This document shows positions 1 to 7,569 of a stretch of DNA of 30,644 nt, piece after piece. Source of the stretch: a virus. Within the stretch, counting starts at the first letter, position 1, and each line of letters starts with the position of its first letter. Below the pieces are notes generated by a model. It did not search any database. It was not told the origin of the DNA and was given only the letters and a program-made list of their open reading frames with translations. Both the position numbers and the translations under genes were made by a program. The DNA is taken from positions 1-30,644 of the IMG/VR virus record IMGVR_UViG_3300025466_000130; one strand, 5' to 3'.

Positions 1-305
1 TCAGGCTCGGTTGGCATCCAAAAGTTTGCTTTAACTTTGTCAACTAATTTTTTCTGTTCAGGACTTATCATTTGAACTTCAGGTCCAAACAAGGTAGAAA
101 CTTCTTCTACTGGATATCGTTCTTTTACTTCACACCATTTTTGGTACAAGGTATATTCACGAACATCCATTTGTGAAGCATAAGTTAAATCCTTAATAAC
201 AATTTCAATAAGTTCATCTTTGTTAATGTGTTTAAACTTTTCGACAGGATTAGCCTCAGACCAAGCTTGCCATTGTTTTTCTACAAATTCTGGAGGTGTT
301 GCCAT
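1..305 (-). CDS. Hypothetical protein, 3' end outside window
   Basis: The frame opens with ATG at 305-303 and runs without a stop to the window edge, giving at least 101 residues. The product starts MATPPEFVEKQWQAW and is acidic, rich in Glu, Lys and aromatic residues, with no signal peptide or membrane segment. I do not recognise the family. The start lies one base after the stop of the upstream deformylase gene (TAA-T-ATG), which suggests translational coupling in the same operon as gp46, heme oxygenase and deformylase. It is real by length, frame and spacing; its function is unknown. Confidence 0.7.
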   Translation of the reverse strand, partial: MATPPEFVEKQWQAWSEANPVEKFKHINKDELIEIVIKDLTYASQMDVREYTLYQKWCEVKERYPVEEVSTLFGPEVQMISPEQKKLVDKVKANFWMPTEP

Positions 306-306
306 A

Positions 307-882
307 TTATCGTATTCTCAAATTTTTCATAATTTTATTTCGTTTTTTTATACCAGACTCTAGAGCCATTGGTTTACAACGATTAGTATACACTATTCCG
401 TTCAAATGATCAAGCTCATGTTGAAAACATCGAGCAGATATACCAGAAAACGTGGTACCTTTCCATTCTCCATTGAAATCTTGATATCGAACACCAATCT
501 CAGAAGGTCGAGTAATTCTTATTCCCAAAAATGGAAAAGATAAACAACCTTCAACCATATGCGATTCATCTTTAGACAAATTGATAATTTCCGGATTAAA
601 AAATGCCACATAATTATCTTCGGAACCCATCACAAAAACACGATGTTTAAATCCACATTGATTGGCAGATAATCCATAACCTCGATGTAATTTACAGGTC
701 TCCACTAGGGAGGAAGCAAATTCAATTGGATTTACCGGTGAATTAATAAAATCAAAATCCGGTAATGCTTCGGTTAAAACTGGATGTTCTTCGGATACCA
801 ACTGAAAAACAGGAATCTGTTGTGTTACTATTCCAGTAGAATTTAAAGCATCTTCTGTATTAAATGTAATTAGTTCACTCAT
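307..882 (-). CDS. def: Peptide deformylase
   Basis: It removes the N-terminal formyl group from nascent proteins in the cytoplasm and is a metal-dependent hydrolase. All three family motifs are present: GYGLSANQ at residues 68-75 (motif 1), EGCLS at 111-115 with the metal-binding Cys113 (motif 2), and QHELDH at 154-159 with metal ligands His155 and His159 and catalytic Glu156 (motif 3). The 191 residues include about 25-30 extra N-terminal residues before the usual beginning of the domain. The ATG overlaps the end of the heme oxygenase gene by 8 bases, so the two are probably translationally coupled. Phage-borne deformylases are known in aquatic T4-like phages, where they are thought to keep nascent-protein processing going during infection. 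The identification rests on visible motifs and is firm; the reason for carriage is inference. Confidence 0.93.
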   Translation of the reverse strand: MSELITFNTEDALNSTGIVTQQIPVFQLVSEEHPVLTEALPDFDFINSPVNPIEFASSLVETCKLHRGYGLSANQCGFKHRVFVMGSEDNYVAFFNPEIINLSKDESHMVEGCLSFPFLGIRITRPSEIGVRYQDFNGEWKGTTFSGISARCFQHELDHLNGIVYTNRCKPMALESGIKKRNKIMKNLRIR

Positions 883-1420
883 TGTTTATTTCTTCCATTA
901 GTTCATTAAATACGGCATGGGCCAAATCAAATGCTACTAATGATTCTGGTAATATATCCATAGTTAATTTAGCGTTTAAATTTTTAATCAAGGTTGGTCG
1001 TTCTTCAAATTGATAAAACATACCTGAACCAGGAACTCTTTTTGCAATTACCTTACCGCCATATAGATCACCCATATGTCTTACATAAACGTGGGCTAAT
1101 AATTTTGATTTGTCTGAATAATATAATTCAATAATTCTAGCACGCCAAGCTTCAGTAGATTTCATTCGTAATACGCCTGGTCCACTACCCAATTCAACCA
1201 AATCTGTAATAATATTTTCTGATCGTTTAATGCCAGGCAAATCTGATAATATACCGGACATTTCTGCAAAATATTCTATGTTACTATAAACTACAAACAT
1301 TTCTTGTAAGAACCTAATATACTGTTCTTTGGTTATATACTTGTTTAAAATATGTTGAATGTACGGACTATTTTCTACCGCAACGTGTTTTTCTTTTGTG
1401 TGTTCGTTTAAGATACTCAT
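875..1420 (-). CDS. ho1: Heme oxygenase
   Basis: It is predicted to cleave heme to biliverdin, iron and CO, using a reductant such as ferredoxin. The N-terminal stretch TKEKHVAVENS places the proximal heme ligand at His12, matching the KEVHTQAEN-type context of the family. The distal-helix signature HMGDLYGG (residues 115-122) matches the family GDLSGG, with Asp118 corresponding to the catalytic Asp140 of human HO-1. At 181 residues it is shorter than most cellular heme oxygenases (about 210-240). The start is backed by a strong Shine-Dalgarno sequence, AGGAGAT, about 7 bases upstream. It follows gp46 after a 36-base gap and overlaps the deformylase. Cyanophages carry ho1 for bilin synthesis, but no bilin reductase gene is visible here, so its role (bilin or iron release) is open. 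Confidence 0.88.
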   Translation of the reverse strand: MSILNEHTKEKHVAVENSPYIQHILNKYITKEQYIRFLQEMFVVYSNIEYFAEMSGILSDLPGIKRSENIITDLVELGSGPGVLRMKSTEAWRARIIELYYSDKSKLLAHVYVRHMGDLYGGKVIAKRVPGSGMFYQFEERPTLIKNLNAKLTMDILPESLVAFDLAHAVFNELMEEINNE

Positions 1421-1456
1421 TTTGCTATCTCCTATTTAAAAAATTAACACCTAAAC

Positions 1457-3172
1457 TTATTTTTCTATCTGACTGAAATTATTGACCTTTTTGAATTTAA
1501 TAATTGACCTAAATTTATCATACAACTGATCACCTTTATGAGAAATAACAAATACATTAGTATCTTTACCCATTTCATAAATTAACTTCAAAAACTCATC
1601 GGTACCAACACCATCCAATGACGAATCAAATACTTCATCCAAAATCAACAAGTTGGTGTTTGTTGAATTCTTTAATTTAGCAATTTGACGCCATGTGAAT
1701 AATAAGGCCAAATCGATACGCATTTTTTCACCTTCAGAAAAATTAGCATAACTAAATTCATCACGGTGACGGGACTTAATTGTTTCTTCAAAAGATTCAT
1801 TAATGTTGAAATTTACAAAGAAATCCATTGCTGTCAAATACTTATTAATCAATTTATTCATAATTGGTAAGTATTGACGAATAATCTTGGTTTTAATACC
1901 AGTATCTTTTAACAAAGCACTGGCAAATTCATAATACTGTTTCTCGGTGGACAACGTTTGTTGCTTTTCTAACAACACATTTAATTCAACTTTAAGTGTT
2001 CTGAGTTTATCATTTTCACTTTCGATGGAATCCTTGTGTGTAGACAAGGCTTCAATTTCTTGTTGTAACTTAGTAATAAAAGCGTGTACAGCTGATATCG
2101 TTGAAGTGTGTTTGACAATTTCATTATTATGGCCAGAAATATGTTTAATAATTACATTTATCTGTTCTATTCTGTCGTTTGCTTGAGTAATTTGTGTTGC
2201 AATTTCCGTAAGGCCTTGGCGTTGTGTAGTAACTTTGGATTTACTTTCTTCAACTTGACCCGATTTAAATTCTCCGTCAATGGTTTGTTTGCAAGTTGGA
2301 CAGTTATCGTGTTCTTCATAGAAAGCAATATCTTTTTCATTTTTTTTGATATTGGTTTCTATTTTAGATTCTAGTTGTAATAACTTTTTACTTTTCTTTT
2401 CAATTGAAAGTTTATCTTCAATTTGTTTCTGAAGAATGTTAATGTGTTTTTGAATTAACTCAATATCTCTTTGTAAAGTAAAGGTTCGATCTATATTTGC
2501 CGTTACTTCTTTACGTTTCTTTTCAATTTCTTCATCATTACGGTTTTTATGTTCAGCGATACTCTGTTTCTGGAATCCAATTCTTTCGGAAGTTAAATCC
2601 AATTGATATTTGGTTTTAATATTTCCATCTTTAAGTTCGGACATTTTCTCTTTGACAAGGCCATTCATCGATGAAAAAATACCAATATCTAACAAGTCCT
2701 CAATGATACTTCTTCTATCTGATGGAGATAATTGCATAAATGGAACAAATGATGCAGAACCTAAAATAACCACTTGAGTAAATGACTTAAAACTTAATTT
2801 AAGAATATTCTTTTCCAATACTTCTTGGTAATCTCTTGAGGCTGCGTCCTGATTCATCAAAACATCATTACAATAAATTTCAAACACATTAGGTTTAATA
2901 CCACGAATAACCTTGTAATATTTTTTACCAATGGAGAATTCAATCTCCACAACAGCGGCTTGATTGTTAATTGAGTTTACGAGTTGTGGTTTATTAATTT
3001 TACGAAATGGTTTGCCAAATAAACCAAAACATAACGCATCCAGTATGGTGGATTTACCTGCTCCATTGTTGCCAATAATTAATGTGTTTTGGGATTTAAT
3101 AAAATTAATTTCGGTAAAGCTGGCGCCAGTAGATAGGAAATTACACCATCGAACTTTTTGAAATGTTATCAT
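1457..3172 (-). CDS. 46: Recombination endonuclease subunit gp46 (Rad50/SbcC-like ATPase)
   Basis: This is the ATPase half of the gp46/gp47 nuclease, which resects double-strand ends for recombination-dependent replication and host DNA breakdown. The Walker A motif GNNGAGKS lies at residues 34-41. A long charged coiled coil follows, interrupted near residue 291 by the CPTC zinc hook, and then a second coiled coil. The ABC signature FSEGEKMRIDLAL comes before Walker B LLILDE (about 507-512) and the switch histidine in VISHK. Its 571 residues compare with about 560 in T4. The start ATG overlaps the stop of the preceding 60-codon gene by one base (TAATG). The identification is firm. Confidence 0.96.
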   Translation of the reverse strand: MITFQKVRWCNFLSTGASFTEINFIKSQNTLIIGNNGAGKSTILDALCFGLFGKPFRKINKPQLVNSINNQAAVVEIEFSIGKKYYKVIRGIKPNVFEIYCNDVLMNQDAASRDYQEVLEKNILKLSFKSFTQVVILGSASFVPFMQLSPSDRRSIIEDLLDIGIFSSMNGLVKEKMSELKDGNIKTKYQLDLTSERIGFQKQSIAEHKNRNDEEIEKKRKEVTANIDRTFTLQRDIELIQKHINILQKQIEDKLSIEKKSKKLLQLESKIETNIKKNEKDIAFYEEHDNCPTCKQTIDGEFKSGQVEESKSKVTTQRQGLTEIATQITQANDRIEQINVIIKHISGHNNEIVKHTSTISAVHAFITKLQQEIEALSTHKDSIESENDKLRTLKVELNVLLEKQQTLSTEKQYYEFASALLKDTGIKTKIIRQYLPIMNKLINKYLTAMDFFVNFNINESFEETIKSRHRDEFSYANFSEGEKMRIDLALLFTWRQIAKLKNSTNTNLLILDEVFDSSLDGVGTDEFLKLIYEMGKDTNVFVISHKGDQLYDKFRSIIKFKKVNNFSQIEK

Positions 3173-3354
3173 TATTTAATTTTAACCCAACGATTGCCTA
3201 AGATAAGATATTGCATTTTGCGCCAAAAACAATTTGGTACTTTACCTTTACTCGGAGACCAAATAATACCTTCATCATTTTCAGCACCAAAACAATGGCA
3301 TTCCCATTCTGAATTTTCTGTTGGTATTTCTGGTTCAATTAAATGGATACTCAT
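3172..3354 (-). CDS. Small hypothetical protein between gp47 and gp46
   Basis: This 60-codon gene starts MSIHLIEPEIPTE and ends in a basic stretch, ILGNRWVKIK. I do not recognise a family. It has three Cys residues (CHC near residue 19 and NCF near 42) and several Trp, so a small metal-binding or compact fold is possible but unproven. The context argues strongly that it is real. Its ATG overlaps the gp47 stop as ATGA and its stop overlaps the gp46 start as TAATG, so all three genes are translationally coupled. Being made in step with both nuclease subunits makes a link to the gp46/gp47 complex a reasonable inference, but nothing in the sequence proves it. Confidence 0.75.
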   Translation of the reverse strand: MSIHLIEPEIPTENSEWECHCFGAENDEGIIWSPSKGKVPNCFWRKMQYLILGNRWVKIK

Positions 3355-4421
3355 GCTTGCTCCTGATTTAAGGCTTCCACATACAATTCTTTTAAGACCG
3401 ATTTGAGTTTATCATTATCGATGTGTTCTTCTTTAATACCATCCACAAACTTATTGATAATTGTGATTGTATCTTCAGCTTCATTAATCATATCATCTTC
3501 TACACCTTCTGTCAAGTCAGTAAGGTCCTCGGCAATGGTAACATCTAAAGGATTAACGGCATACAAGTTACTCATAAACTTATCAAACAAATAAGGATTG
3601 GTTTTATTAATTACCACAACCTTAACATAGGTATTGGTATACTTTGTTAAATCTTTACTATTAATTTCGGTAATTGAGTTTTCTTTATCATCATAAGTGA
3701 TACGATGAAACATGACATTAGGATTTTCAATGAAAGTTAATTTACGGGATTCTAAATCAAAAAAATGAAATCCACGTGGATCATTATAATCTTGCCAAGT
3801 AATTTCATATGGATTACCAAGATAATAGATGTTATCACTAGTAGACCTATGGTGAAAATGGCCAGAAAATACCATATCAAAACGATTAAATATTGAACGA
3901 TCTAATCCATCAGTTGATGACATGCCACGGTGCATTTGGAATCCAGCAATATCAAAATGTCCCATCACAATATCTGCTTTGGTATTTTTTAACTCAGCCA
4001 TACTATCAATAAAGTTTTCAGCACAAATCCAAGGCATCATACAAATTGAGGTTCCGTCAACCTCAATTGTTGTAGGATTATCGATAACAGTAATGTTAGT
4101 ATATTCCTGTAACAATAGACTAACAGAATTTACTTCATTGGTATTTTTAAAATAGGTATCGTGGTTGCCTGCCAACATATGTACTTTGATGTTCCGTTCG
4201 GCCAACTTATCAAAAAACATTTCCCTTGTACGTTTGTAAGAAAAGAAGTTGATGTACTTTCTACGATCAAAAGTATCTCCAAGAACGAGAACAGTATCAA
4301 TGGACTCAGCATCCAAAGCAGTAAAAAATGTTTCCGAATAAAACTTTTCAAAGTAATCTAAAAAGTGTGTAGAATCATTCCTTGCTCCGAAATGTTGATC
4401 TGTTATTATTGCTACCTTCAT
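3351..4421 (-). CDS. 47: Recombination endonuclease subunit gp47 (Mre11/SbcD-like)
   Basis: This is the metallophosphoesterase nuclease subunit that pairs with gp46. The metal-binding motifs appear in order: TDQHFG (Asp8, His10), GDTFDRR (Asp49), GNHD (Asn86, His87, Asp88), GHFD (His155) and SGHFHHRS (His188, His190). Its 356 residues compare with about 339 in T4. The gene overlaps the 60-codon gene downstream by four bases (ATGA), and its 5' end overlaps the 3' end of the 56-codon gene upstream, so the cluster is one tightly packed operon. The identification is firm. Confidence 0.96.
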   Translation of the reverse strand: MKVAIITDQHFGARNDSTHFLDYFEKFYSETFFTALDAESIDTVLVLGDTFDRRKYINFFSYKRTREMFFDKLAERNIKVHMLAGNHDTYFKNTNEVNSVSLLLQEYTNITVIDNPTTIEVDGTSICMMPWICAENFIDSMAELKNTKADIVMGHFDIAGFQMHRGMSSTDGLDRSIFNRFDMVFSGHFHHRSTSDNIYYLGNPYEITWQDYNDPRGFHFFDLESRKLTFIENPNVMFHRITYDDKENSITEINSKDLTKYTNTYVKVVVINKTNPYLFDKFMSNLYAVNPLDVTIAEDLTDLTEGVEDDMINEAEDTITIINKFVDGIKEEHIDNDKLKSVLKELYVEALNQEQA

Positions 4422-4545
4422 AATGTGTTATCTCAATTATTGATTCAATAGGTTGTTTGTTCGACCAGGTTGTTGCTTCATTTAAGGTCTCAAATGATTT
4501 AAACCGAATTGCCGAACTATGTAAATAGTATTTAACTTTGTACAT
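4375..4545 (-). CDS. Small hypothetical protein between gp55 and gp47
   Basis: This 56-codon gene starts MYKVKYYLHSSAIRFKSF and contains ETLNEATTWSNKQP. It has no recognised domain; the beginning looks like one short beta hairpin followed by a helix. It is supported by a strong Shine-Dalgarno sequence (AGGAG, about 9 bases before the ATG) placed inside the last codons of gp55. Its 3' end overlaps the start of gp47 by 47 bases in another frame. Such micro-genes next to gp47 are common in T4-like phages, but their function is unknown. Confidence 0.72.
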   Translation of the reverse strand: MYKVKYYLHSSAIRFKSFETLNEATTWSNKQPIESIIEITHYEGSNNNRSTFRSKE

Positions 4546-4549
4546 TATA

Positions 4550-5116
4550 TCACTCTCCTAGAAACTTTTCAATCCCTTTTGGCTTGTTTACCGCTTTTTT
4601 ATTCTCTTTTGCCGTTTCATATGTTTCAATAAACTCGGCAATATTGTCGTACATTTGAAACTGCATTGAGGTACCATCTTCCAGTTCTAACATTTCAAAC
4701 TCATCCAAAATACCCATCTGTTCGGTGGCTTTGTATTTTACATAAGTCTGTTTCTTTTCTTTTTGGATCCTTCGTAAAAAGGCATAGTAGATAATTTGGG
4801 TAAAGTAAGCAAAAGGATTTTTGGATTTGGTAGGATCAAAATTATTGAAATACATTAGACAGTTTTCAATACCATCTGCCATCATTTCATCACGATATGT
4901 ATAATTAATAAAATTAGGTTTATGTGATAACCCTTCAGCAATCTTCATAAAACACTCTCCAATGTAATTTGGAATAGCAGGAAGTTGTGTTTTATTCTTT
5001 GAGGCAAGTTTACTTGCTTCTTTGTAATCAATTAGTGCTTTAAGAAAATCTGCATTATTCACATATTGCTTGGGTTTCTTTTTAGTTATAGGTACTACTG
5101 GTACTGGTGTTGTCAT
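4550..5116 (-). CDS. 55: Late-transcription sigma factor gp55
   Basis: This divergent sigma70-family protein binds host RNA polymerase core and directs it to TATAAATA late promoters, normally with the sliding clamp and gp33. The 188 residues match T4 gp55 (about 185). The centre carries a sigma region-2-like block: YRDEMMADGIENCLMYF, then FDPTKSKNPFAYFTQIIYYA and the basic helix RRIQKEKKQTY. The first 25 residues are Pro- and Lys-rich and the tail is charged. The gene is preceded by a sigma70-like promoter (5134-5162) rather than a late octamer, as expected for a regulator needed before late transcription. Late octamers are present elsewhere in the window, consistent with its role. Confidence 0.93.
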   Translation of the reverse strand: MTTPVPVVPITKKKPKQYVNNADFLKALIDYKEASKLASKNKTQLPAIPNYIGECFMKIAEGLSHKPNFINYTYRDEMMADGIENCLMYFNNFDPTKSKNPFAYFTQIIYYAFLRRIQKEKKQTYVKYKATEQMGILDEFEMLELEDGTSMQFQMYDNIAEFIETYETAKENKKAVNKPKGIEKFLGE

Positions 5117-5133
5117 TTTATTTCTTTCATATT

Positions 5134-5162
5134 ATTATGTTTACCATTTTATTACTTGACAA
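5134..5162 (-). promoter_or_regulatory. Sigma70-like promoter for gp55 operon
   Basis: Reading the minus strand, TTGTCA (5162-5157) matches the -35 consensus at 5 of 6 bases. A 17-base spacer follows, then CATAAT (5139-5134), matching the -10 consensus at 5 of 6. The expected start of transcription is near 5127, giving a leader of about 10 bases before gp55. It sits in one of the few intergenic gaps of the left arm. Confidence 0.55.
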
Positions 5163-5219
5163 ATGCTTGACAGACCTTTAGAATTCACTATGTCCCGGTT
5201 TGAAACAGTATAACCAATC

Positions 5220-5597
5220 CTAATGTAACGTATCTCCATGAGTTTTAAAATCTTCATAAGCTTCCATAATTTCATCAATCTCACCATCTTCAAGACCATT
5301 CACAAGGTCTTTTGCAGCGAGTAAATCTTTAATCTTTTCCACAGTATTTAAATAATACTCACAGAATTCATCATTAGGTTCCAAAACACAAAGAATATCT
5401 TTCTGTTCTAAAGTGATTTCATTCTTTTTAATTAATTGAACGGGTAACCAATGATGCATTAGTAAGCCTGCTTCTTTACCACGATACTCTAATCCAACCG
5501 TCATTGGTTCTTCAACAATATAATTACCTGTATCATAAAGGTCTGTCAAATTGCCAATAATATCTTCACCATTCTGTAATCTGACTATCTTAATCAT
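5220..5597 (-). CDS. Conserved hypothetical protein, Sm-like fold candidate
   Basis: This 125-residue acidic protein begins MIKIVRLQNGEDIIGNLTD. A strand-turn-strand pattern with a NGEDIIG turn is typical of small Sm/LSm-like barrels, and an Sm-like protein of putative cyanophage origin has been described structurally; assignment here is by pattern only. The first 65 or so residues look all-beta (IVEEPMTVGLEY, LLMHHWLPVQLI). The C-terminal half is helical and very acidic (GLEDGEIDEIMEAYEDF). Its ATG overlaps the uvsW stop by 8 bases, so it is co-translated with the helicase. An RNA-binding or assembly role is possible, but the function is unknown. Confidence 0.8.
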   Translation of the reverse strand: MIKIVRLQNGEDIIGNLTDLYDTGNYIVEEPMTVGLEYRGKEAGLLMHHWLPVQLIKKNEITLEQKDILCVLEPNDEFCEYYLNTVEKIKDLLAAKDLVNGLEDGEIDEIMEAYEDFKTHGDTLH

Positions 5598-7077
5598 TTT
5601 TTAGTCCTATCTTATACATCTTGAATGGAAACTGCTCTTCATTATATATACGGGTTCTTTCCACAAAATGCCGCAAGGTAAAGTTGATATGTTTCTTATA
5701 CCGCATATCGTCAGCAATATCATACAGAGTGGCTACTTCTTTTCCTTCTGATTGTCTAAGTCCACGGCCAATAGACTGAAGTGTTCTAATAGTTGATTTA
5801 GTTGGCATTGCAAATATAATATTGTGCAAATTCCTAATATTAATACCAGTACTAAAAGTACCAAAAGAAGCCACAATAATAGCGTCATTTTCAATCTCCA
5901 TAATCCGTCTAATATCTTCTCTATCGGAAGTTTCTGTTCCACCGTGAACAAAGAACACTTTTCTTTCACCAATTTTCTCGGTGTTCTTAATCATATCATA
6001 CAGTATTTTGCCATGTTTGTCAACCATTTGATATAGTACCAAAGTGTTTTTTCCTAAGCTAACTGCAAGATTCTTAATGAATTTATTTCTTGCCTCATTT
6101 GCAATCAGGTATTGAATTTCTTCCGGATAAGTGCTGTCTTTCATTCTCAAACAGATTTCATCCGAATGCTTTAACACCAAACATTTAATTTCAAAGTTGG
6201 ATACTTGTTGATTATCAATTAACTCTTTAGTGGTAATTACTTTTTTAACAGGACCAAATAAACCTTCTAATACCAGTTTATGTGTTTTGGTACCATCAAG
6301 TGTGCCGGTAAGACCAATTCGGTATTTGGCATTAACACAAGAGGTAAGAATTGTAGTAAGTGATTGTGCTTTGAATAAATGAGCTTCATCACCAATCACA
6401 TAGTCAAACTGTTCAAAATATTCTTTTGGCATTTTATACAAGGACTGCCAAGTGGATATTGTCAACGGTTTGTCTGTTACTTTATCTTTGCCTTGGTAAA
6501 TACGGTGTAACCAAGGTTCCATATTTTCATTATTATAATCGGCAAAGTCGGAATAAAGTTGTTCCACAAGAGATGTGGTAGGAACAATTACAAGGCCTTT
6601 TAGATTTTGATATTGGTGGAGTTGGCGAAACAGAAGGTAAATAATAAGTGATTTACCAGAGGCGGTAGGTGATACTAGTAACGCTCGGCGTTTTTGCATA
6701 GCATGAATGTATGCATTGATTTGATGTTCTCTTACTTCTATGGGTTCTCCACGAGCATGAATATCTAATTCTTTAATAAACTTTTTGGCATGATATAATG
6801 AATACTCATCTTCAATATTCAATTCATTTTCTAATGTGTAACCTCTCGATTCACAAAAAGTTTCAACGTAATCCAGTAAACCAAGATATAACTGTGAAGT
6901 TTGAAGATTATACAAACGAATCTTACCATCCCAAATTCTGTTTCGAAATGCCGGAACAAACTGATAACCAGGAACAAAGAAACAGAAAAATTCTGATAAT
7001 TCTTGTGCTATATGTTTTTCACAAGTTATTTTGGCATATACCTCATTTAACTTGGAGATTACTATATCATTGTCCAC
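5590..7077 (-). CDS. uvsW: UvsW RNA-DNA/DNA helicase
   Basis: This superfamily 2 helicase unwinds R-loops and branched DNA and helps switch T4-type replication from origin-dependent to recombination-dependent mode. Residue numbers count from the chosen start. An N-terminal region with RNRIWDGKIRLYN matches the UvsW substrate-binding domain. Walker A SPTASGKS follows at about 136-143, DEAH at about 230-233, GLTGTLDG (motif III) and SIGRGLRQ (motif VI). I chose GTG at 7077-7075 because GGGAGAG lies 8 bases upstream. A longer GTG start at 7107 lacks a ribosome site and would add ten residues. With the chosen start it is 495 residues (T4 about 502) and overlaps uvsY by 11 bases. Confidence 0.95.
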   Translation of the reverse strand: MDNDIVISKLNEVYAKITCEKHIAQELSEFFCFFVPGYQFVPAFRNRIWDGKIRLYNLQTSQLYLGLLDYVETFCESRGYTLENELNIEDEYSLYHAKKFIKELDIHARGEPIEVREHQINAYIHAMQKRRALLVSPTASGKSLIIYLLFRQLHQYQNLKGLVIVPTTSLVEQLYSDFADYNNENMEPWLHRIYQGKDKVTDKPLTISTWQSLYKMPKEYFEQFDYVIGDEAHLFKAQSLTTILTSCVNAKYRIGLTGTLDGTKTHKLVLEGLFGPVKKVITTKELIDNQQVSNFEIKCLVLKHSDEICLRMKDSTYPEEIQYLIANEARNKFIKNLAVSLGKNTLVLYQMVDKHGKILYDMIKNTEKIGERKVFFVHGGTETSDREDIRRIMEIENDAIIVASFGTFSTGINIRNLHNIIFAMPTKSTIRTLQSIGRGLRQSEGKEVATLYDIADDMRYKKHINFTLRHFVERTRIYNEEQFPFKMYKIGLKND

Positions 7078-7501
7078 CAATAAATCTCTCCCAAGAAATA
7101 AATTCACGGAGTTGCCAAGTCCGTTGTTTCAGTTCATTCATAATAGATTCCAAAACACCAACAGTTTCTTCATGATATACTTTCTTCTCCAACAGTTTAA
7201 TCAGGTTGGCATCGGCTTCAAGATAGGCATTAATGTCTGTTTTAAGAACAAACTGAAAAGGTTCCCATCCATATTCTTCCAATTCTTCTTGACCCATTCT
7301 TCCGCCATAATAATCTAAACGAATTTTACGCATACGGAGATAATCAAAATGTGCCTTTTTAGAGGCAATCTTGTGCTTGATGAGTATACCAAGGTATTTA
7401 CTGTGGAGTTTGGGAATCTTTAACAGTTCTTTTCCAGGTTCTGTCTGGTCAATATCTGCATCCGATTCCCAAGTTTTTAATATTTGCTCTAAATTTTCCA
7501 T
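7067..7501 (-). CDS. uvsY: UvsY recombination mediator
   Basis: It loads the UvsX recombinase onto gp32-coated single-stranded DNA. The 144-residue length agrees with T4 UvsY (137). The basic helical block (KLHSKYLGILIKHKIASKKA, followed by FDYLRMRKIRLDYYGG) is the family core, and the C-terminal helix (ESIMNELKQRTWQLREFISW) fits the oligomerisation region. Its position directly before uvsW is the same as in T4 and its aquatic relatives. A sigma70-like promoter lies just upstream, so it heads the uvsY-uvsW-Sm-like unit. No strong Shine-Dalgarno sequence precedes the ATG. Confidence 0.92.
   Translation of the reverse strand: MENLEQILKTWESDADIDQTEPGKELLKIPKLHSKYLGILIKHKIASKKAHFDYLRMRKIRLDYYGGRMGQEELEEYGWEPFQFVLKTDINAYLEADANLIKLLEKKVYHEETVGVLESIMNELKQRTWQLREFISWERFIGGQ
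7086..7092 (-). promoter_or_regulatory. Ribosome binding site deciding the uvsW start
   Basis: GGGAGAG on the minus strand lies 8 bases before the GTG at 7077-7075 and inside the end of uvsY. It supports the shorter uvsW start over the upstream GTG at 7107. Confidence 0.6.
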
Positions 7502-7532
7502 AATAAATTCAAAAAAAGGTTTATAAAACCAT

Positions 7533-7561
7533 AGGATACTACACTATTAGTTAATTGTCAA
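7533..7561 (-). promoter_or_regulatory. Sigma70-like promoter for uvsY-uvsW operon
   Basis: On the minus strand a perfect -35, TTGACA (7561-7556), is followed by a 17-base spacer and TATCCT (7538-7533), a 4 of 6 match to the -10. The expected start is near 7526, leaving about 25 bases of leader before uvsY. The pair falls exactly in the gap between the late virion gene at 7570 and the replication genes. Confidence 0.6.
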
Positions 7562-7569
7562 GCGTTTAT

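Noticed and set aside
1947-2374. Plus-strand Cys/Phe-rich frames opposite gp46
   Set aside because: They are the antisense of Lys/Glu coiled-coil codons; no ribosome site or plausible product.
4130-4351. 73-codon minus-strand frame inside gp47
   Set aside because: It lies wholly within a firmly identified gene, and its composition is that of a shifted frame.
5157-5173. Two TTGACA copies on the plus strand in the gp55 leader as an antisense promoter
   Set aside because: No -10 element at correct distance on the plus strand; the minus-strand reading gives a better -35/-10 pair.
5117-5219. The 103-base gap before gp55 as a tRNA or small RNA gene
   Set aside because: No cloverleaf, acceptor stem or T-arm pattern could be paired on either strand.
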